NCBI GenBank assembly: GCA_024743095.1
Contig: JANSXF010000047.1
Span: forward strand, 1-34,860
Reading direction: 5' to 3'
DNA: 34,860 nucleotides
Source: Flavobacteriaceae bacterium
Lineage (GTDB): Bacteria; Bacteroidota; Bacteroidia; Flavobacteriales; Flavobacteriaceae
Positions 25,466 through 33,846 of the stretch are shown here, piece after piece; position 1 is the first letter of the stretch; each line of letters opens with the position of its first letter. The position numbers were made by a program, and so were the translations under genes. Under the pieces are notes generated by a model. The model was not told where the DNA came from, searched no databases, and was given only the letters and a program-made list of their open reading frames with translations.

Positions 25466-26725
25466 ATGGACCCCTACGCAGCACTACGCTATAAGGAATT
25501 CAACATATTTTTGATTGTCCGCTTTGCCATGGTTTTTGCATGGTCGATGCAATTTATCGTAATCGAATGGCAGGTCTATTCTTTGACCAAAGATCCACTT
25601 TCATTGGGTATCATCGGGTTGATGGAGGTGATTCCTGCCGTGAGCATGGCCCTTTTTGCGGGGCACATTGTGGACCAAAAGGAAAAACGAAACCTCTTGA
25701 TCACGTGTATTGCGGGTTTTTCTGTGATCAGTCTTGGGCTGTTCTTGTTGAGTTGGCCCGGGCTTGAGGAATCATGGGAATCCAAAACAATTCTATATTC
25801 CATTTACGCCTTGGTGTTCTTGGGAGGGTTTGTGCGCTCGTTTTTGGGTCCGACAATTTTTTCATTGATTGCTTTGATCGTTCCCAAAAAAATATATCCC
25901 AATGCCGCAACATGGAGCAGTTCCACTTGGCAATTGGCATCGGTTTTGGGACCAGCGCTGGCAGGTTTTTCCATTAGTTGGATCGGGGTGCATTGGAGTA
26001 TGTGCGTCATTTTCGGTTTTTCTTTATTTGCATTGATTTTCCTTTTCCAGATCCCCAGAAAGCCCATTATGAACCCAAAAATCGGGGAGCCCGTTTTTCA
26101 AAGTCTACGGGATGGGCTCAAATTCGTTTTTGGCAATAAGGCCATTTTTGGAGCGCTTACTTTGGATATGATTGCCGTACTATTTGGCGGTGCCGTAGCA
26201 TTATTGCCCGTTTATGCCCAGGATATTTTGCACGTGGGCTCCGAAGGCTTCGGGATTTTACGGGCGGCTCCAGCGGTAGGGGCATCTATTACCATGTTGG
26301 GGTCTACCAGATTTCCGTTACATAAAAATGCAGGAAAAAAATTGTTGATGGCAGTATTTGCCTTCGGTGTCTGTATCATAGTTTTTGGACTTTCGGAACT
26401 GTTCTGGCTATCCGTAATCGCCTTGTTCTTGAGCGGAGCGGTGGATGGAGTGTCCATGATCATACGACAGACCATCTTACAATTGAAAACACCCGATAAT
26501 ATGCGGGGCAGGGTAGCTTCGGTAAACTCCATGTTCGTGGGTTCCTCCAACGAACTCGGTGCTTTTGAAAGTGGATTGGCGGCCAAATTGCTGGGAACCG
26601 TCACGGCCGTTGTTTTTGGTGGATGCATGACACTATTGACGGCGGGCACAACCGCCATTGTTTCGCCTACATTTAGAAGATTGGATCTTCAAAAGGATAT
26701 TGACCAACACGAAAAGGAAGATTAA
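25466..26725 (+). CDS. Major facilitator superfamily exporter (MFS_3/EntS-like)
   Basis: The 419-residue protein has about 12 membrane segments. The loop between helices 2 and 3 (AGHIVDQKEKRN) is a variant of the MFS motif A. Helix 1-2 spacing and the late TILQLKTPDNMRGRVASVNSM block are typical of the MFS_3 subfamily that includes the enterobactin exporter EntS and macrolide-type exporters. Its substrate is unknown; no siderophore genes are seen. It starts 6 bases after recJ and its last four bases overlap the convergent lpxH-like gene. Confidence 0.85.
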   Translation: MDPYAALRYKEFNIFLIVRFAMVFAWSMQFIVIEWQVYSLTKDPLSLGIIGLMEVIPAVSMALFAGHIVDQKEKRNLLITCIAGFSVISLGLFLLSWPGLEESWESKTILYSIYALVFLGGFVRSFLGPTIFSLIALIVPKKIYPNAATWSSSTWQLASVLGPALAGFSISWIGVHWSMCVIFGFSLFALIFLFQIPRKPIMNPKIGEPVFQSLRDGLKFVFGNKAIFGALTLDMIAVLFGGAVALLPVYAQDILHVGSEGFGILRAAPAVGASITMLGSTRFPLHKNAGKKLLMAVFAFGVCIIVFGLSELFWLSVIALFLSGAVDGVSMIIRQTILQLKTPDNMRGRVASVNSMFVGSSNELGAFESGLAAKLLGTVTAVVFGGCMTLLTAGTTAIVSPTFRRLDLQKDIDQHEKED

Positions 26726-27489
26726 TTCCCTAGTTTTTCCAAAGTCAATTTTTCACCATCAAAAACGGCATAGGTAAAATAGGAAATCCAATCCCCTAAA
26801 TTGGTGTAAGTCGATTTTTCATTGAGTTTGATCTCCATGGGGAGGTGTCGATGGCCAAAAATGAAATGGTCATAGTGTTGTTGCTCCAGCTTGCGCTTGG
26901 CATATAAAATCAACCACTCCTTGTCCTCTCCCAAAAAGGTAGCATCGGCATCCCCGGAAATAACCTTGTTGTTCACGGACAGATGTTGCCCCAAACGTAC
27001 GCCCAAATCCGGGTGCAACCATTTAAAAAACCATTTGGCCACGGGGTTGGTAAATACCTTCTTCATCCGTTTGAAGCCCTTGTCGTGAGGACCCAATCCA
27101 TCACCATGGCCGATAAAAAAAGAAGTGCCGTTGATAAGGTACTGTTTCGGTCTGTGGTGGACAGGTATGTTGAGCTCCTCTTCAAAATAACCATCCATCC
27201 AGAGGTCGTGGTTGCCTACAAAATAAGTGATGGGGATGCCCATGTCCGAGAGTTCGGCCAGTTTCCCGAGAGTTCGTGTAAAGCCTTTGGGGACTACGGT
27301 TTTATACTCGAACCAAAAATCGAAAAGATCGCCCATTAAAAAGATGGCCGCAGCATCGTCCTTGATGGAATCGAGCCAGGCCACAAATTTTTTCTCGCGG
27401 GGCAAACTATCTTTTCGGGTAGGAGCCCCGAGGTGGTTGTCGCTAGCGAAATAGACTTTTTTGCCTTTAGGCAGGGCAATGTTCTTCAT
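26722..27489 (-). CDS. lpxH: UDP-2,3-diacylglucosamine pyrophosphatase-like metallophosphoesterase
   Basis: LpxH-type enzymes hydrolyse UDP-2,3-diacylglucosamine in lipid A synthesis at the inner face of the membrane. The calcineurin-like metal motifs are complete: SDNHLG (Asp17, His19), GDLFDFWFEY (Asp54), GNHDLW (Asn93, His94), GHGDG (His128) and GHRH (His213, His215). The 255-residue length is near the family norm. It is the last gene of a five-gene minus-strand unit, directly abutting the stop of a 30-residue membrane protein gene, and overlaps the MFS gene by four bases at its end. The LpxH assignment is by motifs; a related phosphoesterase is possible. Confidence 0.85.
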   Translation of the reverse strand: MKNIALPKGKKVYFASDNHLGAPTRKDSLPREKKFVAWLDSIKDDAAAIFLMGDLFDFWFEYKTVVPKGFTRTLGKLAELSDMGIPITYFVGNHDLWMDGYFEEELNIPVHHRPKQYLINGTSFFIGHGDGLGPHDKGFKRMKKVFTNPVAKWFFKWLHPDLGVRLGQHLSVNNKVISGDADATFLGEDKEWLILYAKRKLEQQHYDHFIFGHRHLPMEIKLNEKSTYTNLGDWISYFTYAVFDGEKLTLEKLGN

Positions 27490-27582
27490 TTATTTTTTGT
27501 AACGTCTGTTGCTTCGTATTCTGTTGACCACATACACCACAATCACGAAAAGGGCCAGTATGGGGAAAATCAAATCATTCAT
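27490..27582 (-). CDS. Predicted 30-residue single-span membrane protein
   Basis: The frame from ATG 27582 encodes 30 residues: MNDLIFPILALFVIVVYVVN followed by the basic tail RIRSNRRYKK. One hydrophobic helix (about 4-19) followed by seven Arg/Lys residues suits a small N-out, C-in membrane protein. Its TAA abuts the lpxH-like ATG with no gap, and it begins 7 bases after the crotonase gene stop, so translational coupling is likely. It is below normal gene-calling length and has no recognised family. The tight packing is the main evidence that it is real; codon use cannot prove it alone. Confidence 0.65.
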   Translation of the reverse strand: MNDLIFPILALFVIVVYVVNRIRSNRRYKK

Positions 27583-27589
27583 AATGTTG

Positions 27590-28357
27590 TTATTTTTTAA
27601 ACTTTTCCAGTGCTTTTTTAGTGTTGGGTGAGAGTGCCAACCGGCCCGATGCTTCGGCACGTTCCAATAATAAATCGTCCCAATGTTCGGTTCCTTCCCA
27701 CAAGACTTTTTTCATTTCGGCCAAAGCTTCGGGATTATAGGTCGCCAGTTTTTGCAGATGAATGTCCAGCTCCTTGTCCATTTCGGAAATGGAATCGTAT
27801 ACCTTGGCATAGAGTCCATGTTCCTTGGCCCAATATGCATTTTTCCATTCCGTGGGATATAAAGTGAGCTCTGCAAGGGCAGCCTTTCCCATTTTACGCT
27901 CCACAGCGGGAGCGATGACGAACGGACCTATGCCTATGGAAACCTCGGATAGTTTGATGGCCGCTTGCTCGGTCGCATGTACATAATCGCAGGCCGAAGC
28001 CAATCCGACCCCGCCACCAACGGTCTTTCCTTGCACCCGACCAATAATCGGTTTGGGACATTTGCGCATGGCATTGATGACATTGGCAAAACCACTGAAA
28101 AACTGTTTTCCTTCTTCCAAATTGGAAACTGCCACCAGTTCATCAAAAGAGGCACCAGCACAAAACGCTCTTTCACCTTCAGATTTAAGAACAATGACGG
28201 AAACCTTATCGTCTGCACCAAGTTTGTCGAACTCCGTTGTCAATCTGGCCAAAAGTTCGGACACAAATGAGTTGCTTGCCGGATGGCCAAATTCGACCCT
28301 AGCAATCCTATTTTCTATTTTGGTATATAAACTTCCGTTGGTTCTATCCGTTGTCAT
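27590..28357 (-). CDS. Enoyl-CoA hydratase/isomerase (crotonase) family protein
   Basis: Crotonase-fold enzymes act on acyl-CoA thioesters, using an oxyanion hole here seen at FCAGAS (65-70) and GGGVG (114-118). In typical hydratases two glutamates act on water. The second is present (Glu138 in LSEVSIG), but the first is Gly118 in VGGGVGLASACD. This pattern occurs in LiuC-like methylglutaconyl-CoA hydratases and some isomerases, so the exact reaction is uncertain. The 255 residues start at ATG 28357, chosen over a TTG three bases upstream. It is 34 bases after the MATE gene and 7 before the 30-residue gene. Confidence 0.85.
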   Translation of the reverse strand: MTTDRTNGSLYTKIENRIARVEFGHPASNSFVSELLARLTTEFDKLGADDKVSVIVLKSEGERAFCAGASFDELVAVSNLEEGKQFFSGFANVINAMRKCPKPIIGRVQGKTVGGGVGLASACDYVHATEQAAIKLSEVSIGIGPFVIAPAVERKMGKAALAELTLYPTEWKNAYWAKEHGLYAKVYDSISEMDKELDIHLQKLATYNPEALAEMKKVLWEGTEHWDDLLLERAEASGRLALSPNTKKALEKFKK

Positions 28358-28391
28358 CAAATCAGGTTATCAGATGTCTTTGAGCGCTAAA

Positions 28392-29726
28392 TTAAGGGTT
28401 TTGCACCAAGGGCCTGAACTTTCTTCTAAATTTCCAGACCAAGGAGAATCCGCGAATCATCATCCAGACCACAAATGCTATCCAGATGGCATGTATGCCG
28501 AGACCGGCATATAACCCTATATAAAGACTTGGTACAAAACCCAAAAAGGTAGCGGCCAAGAGTACATTTCGCAGATATTTCATTTCGCCCATACCCTTGA
28601 ATATTCCATCAAAAATAAAGGCCAAGGTGTTCATTGGGAGTCCAAGGATAACAATATAAAAAATGCTGTAAAAGGTGTTGAGAACGATTTCTTCCTTGGA
28701 AAAAAGAAGCCCAATGGGCCTATAGAAAATGAAACCTGCACACATTAGGGCCAAACTCACGATCATTCCGTACTTAAAAATAGTCTTGGCCAATTTCCAC
28801 AGCCCATCATAGTCACTGGCTCCCAACAGTTTTCCCCCCATACTGTTACCCGCTGCTGCGTAGCCATCAATAAAGAACGCGGCGAACAACCAAAGGTTGA
28901 CCGCAATAGTGTGAGCTCCAATGAAGCGGTCCCCCAATGTGGTGGCTTCGCGAACTGCAAGCATTAGAGCGGCATTCAGGGCCAAGGTCCTTACAAAAAG
29001 GTTAAGGCTCATAAATATCAACCGCTTTATTTCCTTATTTAAGGGGAAGGTCAATTTTAGGCTGATATCCGTTTTTTTAATCAATAGAATAAAAGCCAAT
29101 AGCGCCATGATGGCCTGGGCAATTAAACTCGCCCATGCTGCACCTTCCAAGTACAATGCGGGAATGAATCCATCGATGCCATATACCAGGACAAAGTCCA
29201 AAAGAATATTCAGCCCGGCCCCCAACATGGCGATGACCATGGGGTAGAAGGTGTTCTGGAGTCCACGAAAAATCCCAAAAATGGCAAAAGTGAACAGCGT
29301 GAGCGGGAACCCCCAGACCCTAATGGAATAATAGGAAACACAGTAGTCCAATATTTTTCCCGAGGCATTGAAGAGTGCAAAAATCTCTTCGATTACGAAA
29401 ATGGTGGTAAGCAGCACCACAAAGCTCAAACAGATGTTCAAGAAAATGGCCTGTGCGGGCATATTTTTTACTTCCTCCAGTCTACCTGCTCCCAAATACT
29501 GGGATATGATGGCGGAAATGGAACTACGGGTCTGGCCGAGTACCCAAATGAGCATGGACAGAAAGGACCCCACGATTCCCGCTGCAGCCAAGGATTCCAA
29601 ACCGTCGACGGGAATATTGCCCACAATGGCCGTGTCCGTTATGGATAGAATGGGCTCCGCAATGCCTGAAATGGTCGCGGGAATCGCCAATTGGTTGATG
29701 CTCTTAAAATTTACCTGTGTGCTCAA
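28392..29726 (-). CDS. MATE family efflux transporter
   Basis: MATE proteins export drugs or metabolites using sodium or proton gradients. The 444-residue protein has about 12 membrane segments and the family N-terminus (LAIPATISGIAEPILSITDTAIVGN). The second half has the matching HTIAVNLWLFAAFFIDGYAAAGNSMGG segment, so the internal duplication is intact. It resembles DinF/NorM-type members. It lies 12 bases after the GNAT gene and is the second gene of the minus-strand unit. Substrate unknown. Confidence 0.9.
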   Translation of the reverse strand: MSTQVNFKSINQLAIPATISGIAEPILSITDTAIVGNIPVDGLESLAAAGIVGSFLSMLIWVLGQTRSSISAIISQYLGAGRLEEVKNMPAQAIFLNICLSFVVLLTTIFVIEEIFALFNASGKILDYCVSYYSIRVWGFPLTLFTFAIFGIFRGLQNTFYPMVIAMLGAGLNILLDFVLVYGIDGFIPALYLEGAAWASLIAQAIMALLAFILLIKKTDISLKLTFPLNKEIKRLIFMSLNLFVRTLALNAALMLAVREATTLGDRFIGAHTIAVNLWLFAAFFIDGYAAAGNSMGGKLLGASDYDGLWKLAKTIFKYGMIVSLALMCAGFIFYRPIGLLFSKEEIVLNTFYSIFYIVILGLPMNTLAFIFDGIFKGMGEMKYLRNVLLAATFLGFVPSLYIGLYAGLGIHAIWIAFVVWMMIRGFSLVWKFRRKFRPLVQNP

Positions 29727-29738
29727 ATCCAGCGCAAG

Positions 29739-30239
29739 TTACAGCACTAATTCATAACAATGAAAGGGATGCTCGCTTTGTTTGGGAAAGAAGATATCCC
29801 CGAGTTTTTGATACCCTCTTTGTTCGTAAAAACGCTGGTTTCTTTTGTTTTGCGAAAAGGTGTCCAAGCGTACCGAGACAAAGTTGTTTTCCCTAGAATA
29901 CTTTTCGGCAAAATCCATCATGTGCTGGGCCAATCCTTTGCCTTGGAGCTCTGGATGAACTGAAAGACGGTGAATATAGGTGCTGTTCCCGTTAGGGGTG
30001 AGCCATTGTATGGGTTTGTATTCTTCGTCCATTAAAGTGGATATGACGATGGTGCCTTGGGTTTTGTTGTTTTCTTCTATCACAAAAAGTTCATCGCGTT
30101 CGATGTCCTTTATGAATGCTTCTTTGGATGGATAGTGTTCGTTCCATTGAAAAATGCCGTTCTCCTGCATTTTTTTGGCACATGCCCGGGTTATGGTCAA
30201 GATATCGGGGATTTCGGATATCTTTGCGCGTCTTATCAT
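29739..30239 (-). CDS. GNAT family N-acetyltransferase
   Basis: The 166-residue protein has the acetyl-CoA motif A as RLSVHPELQGKGLAQHMMDF, with QGKGLA at 99-104, and the downstream motif B RFYEQRGYQKLG. The substrate is not indicated; members acetylate small molecules, antibiotics or proteins. It heads the unit GNAT-MATE-crotonase-small protein-LpxH. It is divergent from the UspA gene, 53 bases away. I saw no strong promoter match in that gap. Confidence 0.88.
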   Translation of the reverse strand: MIRRAKISEIPDILTITRACAKKMQENGIFQWNEHYPSKEAFIKDIERDELFVIEENNKTQGTIVISTLMDEEYKPIQWLTPNGNSTYIHRLSVHPELQGKGLAQHMMDFAEKYSRENNFVSVRLDTFSQNKRNQRFYEQRGYQKLGDIFFPKQSEHPFHCYELVL

Positions 30240-30292
30240 TGATTCGTTTCAATTTAATTGTAAATTTAAGGTTTAATCGTAATCACCAAACC

Positions 30293-31090
30293 ATGAACAA
30301 CATACTTGTACCGATTGGAACTTCTCCAGATTCTTCCCAAACATTGCAATACGCCGTTGATTTTGCTTCAGAATTTGGGGCTAAAGTCTATGTAATGGAC
30401 GTATTCTCCGTAACCACTGCCGTAGGAAGCTTGGCCAATGTGGAAGAGAAGGTGGCCAAAAGCAGCAAGGAGCATTTAAAAGAGGTAATAGACCAAGTAA
30501 ATACCAAAGGGGTCGAAATAAAAATGGCCACGTATAATGGCGACATTATCGATGGACTAAAGAGTATTCATAAAGAACTTGGAATCGACCTGATCATTAT
30601 AGCACCAAAAAGCAACGATATTCAGGAGGAACTGTATTTGGGGAATACTTCGGGAAGAATAATCAAACAGACCGAAATCCCAACTTTGATTGTTCCCAAA
30701 GGAACGGCCTTTAAACCTGCCAAAAAGATATTGACAGCTTTTGGATCTGGTATATTGAAGCGAAACAGCATCTTGAACCCGTTGATCATCATCAAAAATA
30801 AATTCCGGTCGGAAGTAAGCCTTTTATTGGTGAAGAGACCTGGGTATACGGAGGAAGACCTTAAGGTAAACACCGCGTTGATGGATTTGAGCACACAATT
30901 GTCCATAACTGAGAACGGCACCACGTATTTGGGGGTAACTGAATACTTCCAGAAAGAACAACCGGATATGTTGTGCGTGTTTCGAAGGAAGCGGGGTTTC
31001 TTCAAAAAACTATGGGAAAAGAACACGATCCAAAAATCGGAGTTCTTTGTAAAGATACCCTTGTTGGTACTGAGCGTTAAAAAAGATTAA
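30293..31090 (+). CDS. Universal stress protein, two-domain UspA type
   Basis: The 265-residue protein has two tandem Usp folds. The first (1-136) is complete, starting MNNILVPIGTSPDSSQ and containing LYLGNTSGRIIKQ (115-125), an ATP-loop version of GxxG..GS/T, then PTLIVP. The second (about 143-265) keeps the secondary structure but lacks that glycine loop, so ATP binding there is doubtful. Its last part (FRRKRGFFKKLWEKN) is strongly basic. The ATG at 30293 was chosen because the earlier open frame is not Usp-like. Divergent from the GNAT gene. The role of single-cell stress is only by family. Confidence 0.85.
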   Translation: MNNILVPIGTSPDSSQTLQYAVDFASEFGAKVYVMDVFSVTTAVGSLANVEEKVAKSSKEHLKEVIDQVNTKGVEIKMATYNGDIIDGLKSIHKELGIDLIIIAPKSNDIQEELYLGNTSGRIIKQTEIPTLIVPKGTAFKPAKKILTAFGSGILKRNSILNPLIIIKNKFRSEVSLLLVKRPGYTEEDLKVNTALMDLSTQLSITENGTTYLGVTEYFQKEQPDMLCVFRRKRGFFKKLWEKNTIQKSEFFVKIPLLVLSVKKD

Positions 31091-31106
31091 GGAAGTGGTG
31101 CAATTT

Positions 31107-31137
31107 TTGATACTTTCGGAAAAAAGTATTTCCTTTG
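31107..31137 (+). promoter_or_regulatory. Promoter for tRNA-Ala
   Basis: TTG (31107-31109), 20 bases, then TTCCTTTG (31130-31137), one defined mismatch from TAnnTTTG. The predicted start near 31144 is four bases before the mature tRNA end. Confidence 0.6.
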
Positions 31138-31147
31138 CGCTCTCTTT

Positions 31148-31221
31148 GGGGGATTAGCTCAGTTGGCTAGAGCGCTTGCCTGGCAGGCAAGAGGCCACCG
31201 GTTCGAATCCGGTATTCTCCA
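31148..31221 (+). tRNA. tRNA-Ala, anticodon GGC
   Basis: All four stems fold over 74 bases: acceptor GGGGGAT/ATTCTCC, D arm GCTC..GAGC, anticodon CTTGC..GCAAG with the loop CTGGCAG (anticodon GGC), and T arm ACCGG..CCGGT around TTCGAAT. The G3-U70 pair, the alanine identity element, is present. The discriminator is A73 and the CCA end is not encoded (CGA follows). It reads alanine codon GCC. Confidence 0.96.
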
Positions 31222-31230
31222 CGAAAATTG

Positions 31231-31258
31231 AAAAGCACCTCAGATGGGGTGCTTTTTT
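31231..31258 (+). terminator. Intrinsic terminator after tRNA-Ala
   Basis: AAAAGCACC and GGTGCTTTT pair as a nine-base stem around an 8-base loop, followed by a continued T run (31253-31258). It lies 10 bases after the tRNA. Confidence 0.85.
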
Positions 31259-31302
31259 ATTTGAATCGGTGTTGTTAAAGTTTAAAAAGATTCAAACCAT
31301 TT

Positions 31303-32847
31303 TCAATACTTCAGGTCGTAGGTCATCCATGTGACATCACCCCCTTCATTTTGATTATAATCTCCCCCGAACATCATATTCTCATAAAGGACAGTATCGC
31401 TATGATCATAAACTTCCAGATCATATTTAAAATAATCGTCAGTTTGTTGACTAGGTCTTGGGAGCACCCCCCGTTCTTCATACAAATCAAGCACCGCTTG
31501 TGGAATTTCAAAACTCTCCATAAGCATTTCCACTACTGTGGATTCTTTGTTGTAAAATTTCCAATCAAAGTAATTTGAAAAGGTATTTGGCACAAAGAAA
31601 CTGTCCTGAAACCAAATGATCGAATAATCATGTTCTCCATCTATTGATATATTTTGGTCATTCTTTGCTATCTGTAAGTCATTTGTAATTACTGGGGAAG
31701 TCATACCTTTTTGTTTTCTCGAAAACGTTAGTTTGTTATTGATAGAGGTAGTATAATGCACATTATAGATATTAAAAAGTTCATGGAACTGGGGAACATC
31801 TATAGTTTTTGATGAAATACTTTGATTACCTCCATCAAAAAATTGGTGATACCTATTGTGGTCATAATCATCTTCATTTGCGTAACCTTCAATTTTAAGG
31901 TAGAACTCCGATTGCTGAGGTAATGTAATGGGAAAAAAATCATTTGCTGGTAATAGGTCGGAAAGTGTATATGTTGTTTTGTTTAAATCGGTAATTAGAG
32001 TATAACCATAGTCGGTTTGGGGATTACCTAAATCGGGAAAATTGTACAGTAAATATTTTTGAGGGGCGCCTGAATTGGAATCGAGTTCGTAGATTCCTGG
32101 AAACATATACCCATTATAACCGAATATTTTGGCGTTTGGAATTTCTGTTAAATCCAAATCGGTCTCTTTGTCGGGCCTTAGGTTTCCCAAATTAAAAAAG
32201 TCAAACCTTTGGGCTGTAGTCAGTAATTCGGTTCCAGGAGTAATATCGGAAAAAGAGTAAATGTAATAATTGTTAAAGGCAGGTGTAATGGGATTGGAAA
32301 TTCGGTAGAATGAGACAATAAAATCCTGTCTTTCAAAATCATCGTCTGCATAAAACGCTCCGTCCTGATCAGTTTCAATGCTTTTGGATTTATAGAGGGA
32401 GCCATCATTAAAGTTGACTGATAAAAAAACATATGAATCTGGAGAAGGATTGTCACTTACAGGTTCTGGAAGTCTGAAGAGGAGCTTTTTCAACTCAAAA
32501 GGAATATTGACGGTTTCCACATTGTCATTGGCATCGGTTGAGATTATCCGCAATGTTTTATCCCCAGCGGTAAAATCAAAGGGATCTATATCAAAATCTA
32601 TGGTTGATGTAGCAGATTCGGCGACCAAAATATCATCAATATAAATTTGGGTTGTTACGTCAAAGTCATCCGTCACTGAAATTTGGAAACTCGATGTTGT
32701 TTCGACCACTTCGGGAAAGGTTGGAATAGCTATTTCTGGTGCTTGTTTATCATCTTGCTCAACTTCGGGAGGGGTGGGGCTTTCACTTTCAGGGCTGCAT
32801 GAAATAAATAATAAAAGAGCAAGAATGGATGCATGCAATTTTTTCAT
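31303..32847 (-). CDS. Large lipoprotein of unknown function with Ig-like repeat
   Basis: No enzyme family is recognised in this 514-residue protein. It starts with a lipoprotein signal, MKKLHASILALLLFISC, lipid Cys17, followed by an acidic Pro/Glu linker. Residues about 40-120 look like a bacterial Ig-like domain (FQISVTDDFDV, then DKTLRIISTDANDN). The remaining 390 residues are rich in Asp, Tyr and aromatic residues, with no clear repeats. The gene reads more AT-rich than its neighbours. The ATG at 32847 is chosen over a TTG nine bases upstream. It is flanked by the tRNA and the pseudouridine synthase, not an operon with either. Surface or periplasmic placement is inferred. Confidence 0.75.
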   Translation of the reverse strand: MKKLHASILALLLFISCSPESESPTPPEVEQDDKQAPEIAIPTFPEVVETTSSFQISVTDDFDVTTQIYIDDILVAESATSTIDFDIDPFDFTAGDKTLRIISTDANDNVETVNIPFELKKLLFRLPEPVSDNPSPDSYVFLSVNFNDGSLYKSKSIETDQDGAFYADDDFERQDFIVSFYRISNPITPAFNNYYIYSFSDITPGTELLTTAQRFDFFNLGNLRPDKETDLDLTEIPNAKIFGYNGYMFPGIYELDSNSGAPQKYLLYNFPDLGNPQTDYGYTLITDLNKTTYTLSDLLPANDFFPITLPQQSEFYLKIEGYANEDDYDHNRYHQFFDGGNQSISSKTIDVPQFHELFNIYNVHYTTSINNKLTFSRKQKGMTSPVITNDLQIAKNDQNISIDGEHDYSIIWFQDSFFVPNTFSNYFDWKFYNKESTVVEMLMESFEIPQAVLDLYEERGVLPRPSQQTDDYFKYDLEVYDHSDTVLYENMMFGGDYNQNEGGDVTWMTYDLKY

Positions 32848-32885
32848 CACTGTCAAGGTTTGTTTAGTTCAAGTAAAAGATATCA

Positions 32886-33758
32886 TTATTTTTTTGAATG
32901 AAATATCTTACCGAATTTCCCCGGAAGCTCATCGGTAATACAGATTTTCTTTTTGGTAAATGGATGCTCAAATTCTAATGCATAGGCATGCAAATACAGC
33001 CCTTTGCTTTTCAAAATTAAGCCCTCCAAGGCGTATTCCTTGTCTCCGAGTATGGGATTGCCCAAACTGAAGAGATGTTTGCGCAATTGGTGCCTTCTGC
33101 CTGTTTTTGGACACAACTTCACTAGGTTGAGGGTGCTGAAACGCTTAGATGGAACAGACTCCATAACCTTGTAATCGGATTGTGAAGGTTTACCATCGAT
33201 TTCTGTGGTTATTGTACCATGGGGCTTCATTTTGCCAATGGTCACGGCATAATAGGTTTTGGAAATAACTTTCTCCTCGAACATTTTATTTAAAGCCCGG
33301 ATGCTACTGTTTGTTTTTCCCACTAATACAACACCTGTTGTGGCATAATCCAATCGGTGTACGGGTCGAGGGGTAGTGGCATCGGAAAGCGGACCGGGCA
33401 TCAGGTTTTGGGACAAAGTATTAGCTATGGTCTTGAACTTATTGCCGCTAACTTCGATGCCCGCAGGTTTATGGACGGCGGCCAAATACCCATCCTCATA
33501 CAATACCTTTAGTGGAAAATGAAATTGTTTTCCGGGCGTAGCTTTTTCTGGAATAGATAGGACGATCTCCTCTCCGCCGGTAATCAAGGTCGCCGATGTG
33601 GCGATGATGCCATTGACAGTAATGTAGTTTTTCTTGAGCGCTTTTTTAAGTGCTGATTTGGTGGGTACAGTTTCAAAAAGACCAACGCCATATTCTTGTA
33701 ACCGCTGAGGTTTTGAAATCTTAGGGACGGTATGGGTTTTGGTGGTTTTGATTTGCAA
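32886..33758 (-). CDS. RluA-type pseudouridine synthase
   Basis: The enzyme isomerises uridine in RNA to pseudouridine. The 290-residue protein has an N-terminal S4-like RNA-binding domain (about 19-70, SALKKALKKNYITVNG) and the catalytic RluA domain with HRLDYATTGV (Asp137 nucleophile). The later RRHQLRKHL and LHAYALEFEHP blocks are also typical. No ATG exists before residue 120, so the start must be non-AUG; the TTG at 33758 is the best candidate and just after an in-frame TAA. The target RNA cannot be told. Confidence 0.85.
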   Translation of the reverse strand: MQIKTTKTHTVPKISKPQRLQEYGVGLFETVPTKSALKKALKKNYITVNGIIATSATLITGGEEIVLSIPEKATPGKQFHFPLKVLYEDGYLAAVHKPAGIEVSGNKFKTIANTLSQNLMPGPLSDATTPRPVHRLDYATTGVVLVGKTNSSIRALNKMFEEKVISKTYYAVTIGKMKPHGTITTEIDGKPSQSDYKVMESVPSKRFSTLNLVKLCPKTGRRHQLRKHLFSLGNPILGDKEYALEGLILKSKGLYLHAYALEFEHPFTKKKICITDELPGKFGKIFHSKK

Positions 33759-33846
33759 TGGGAGGATTGCGTAAAATTACCATTTTTATATAGCTTAGCT
33801 TAAAAAGTGAACAGCTATCAAATTGTATCCTATCGTGCGTTGAATT

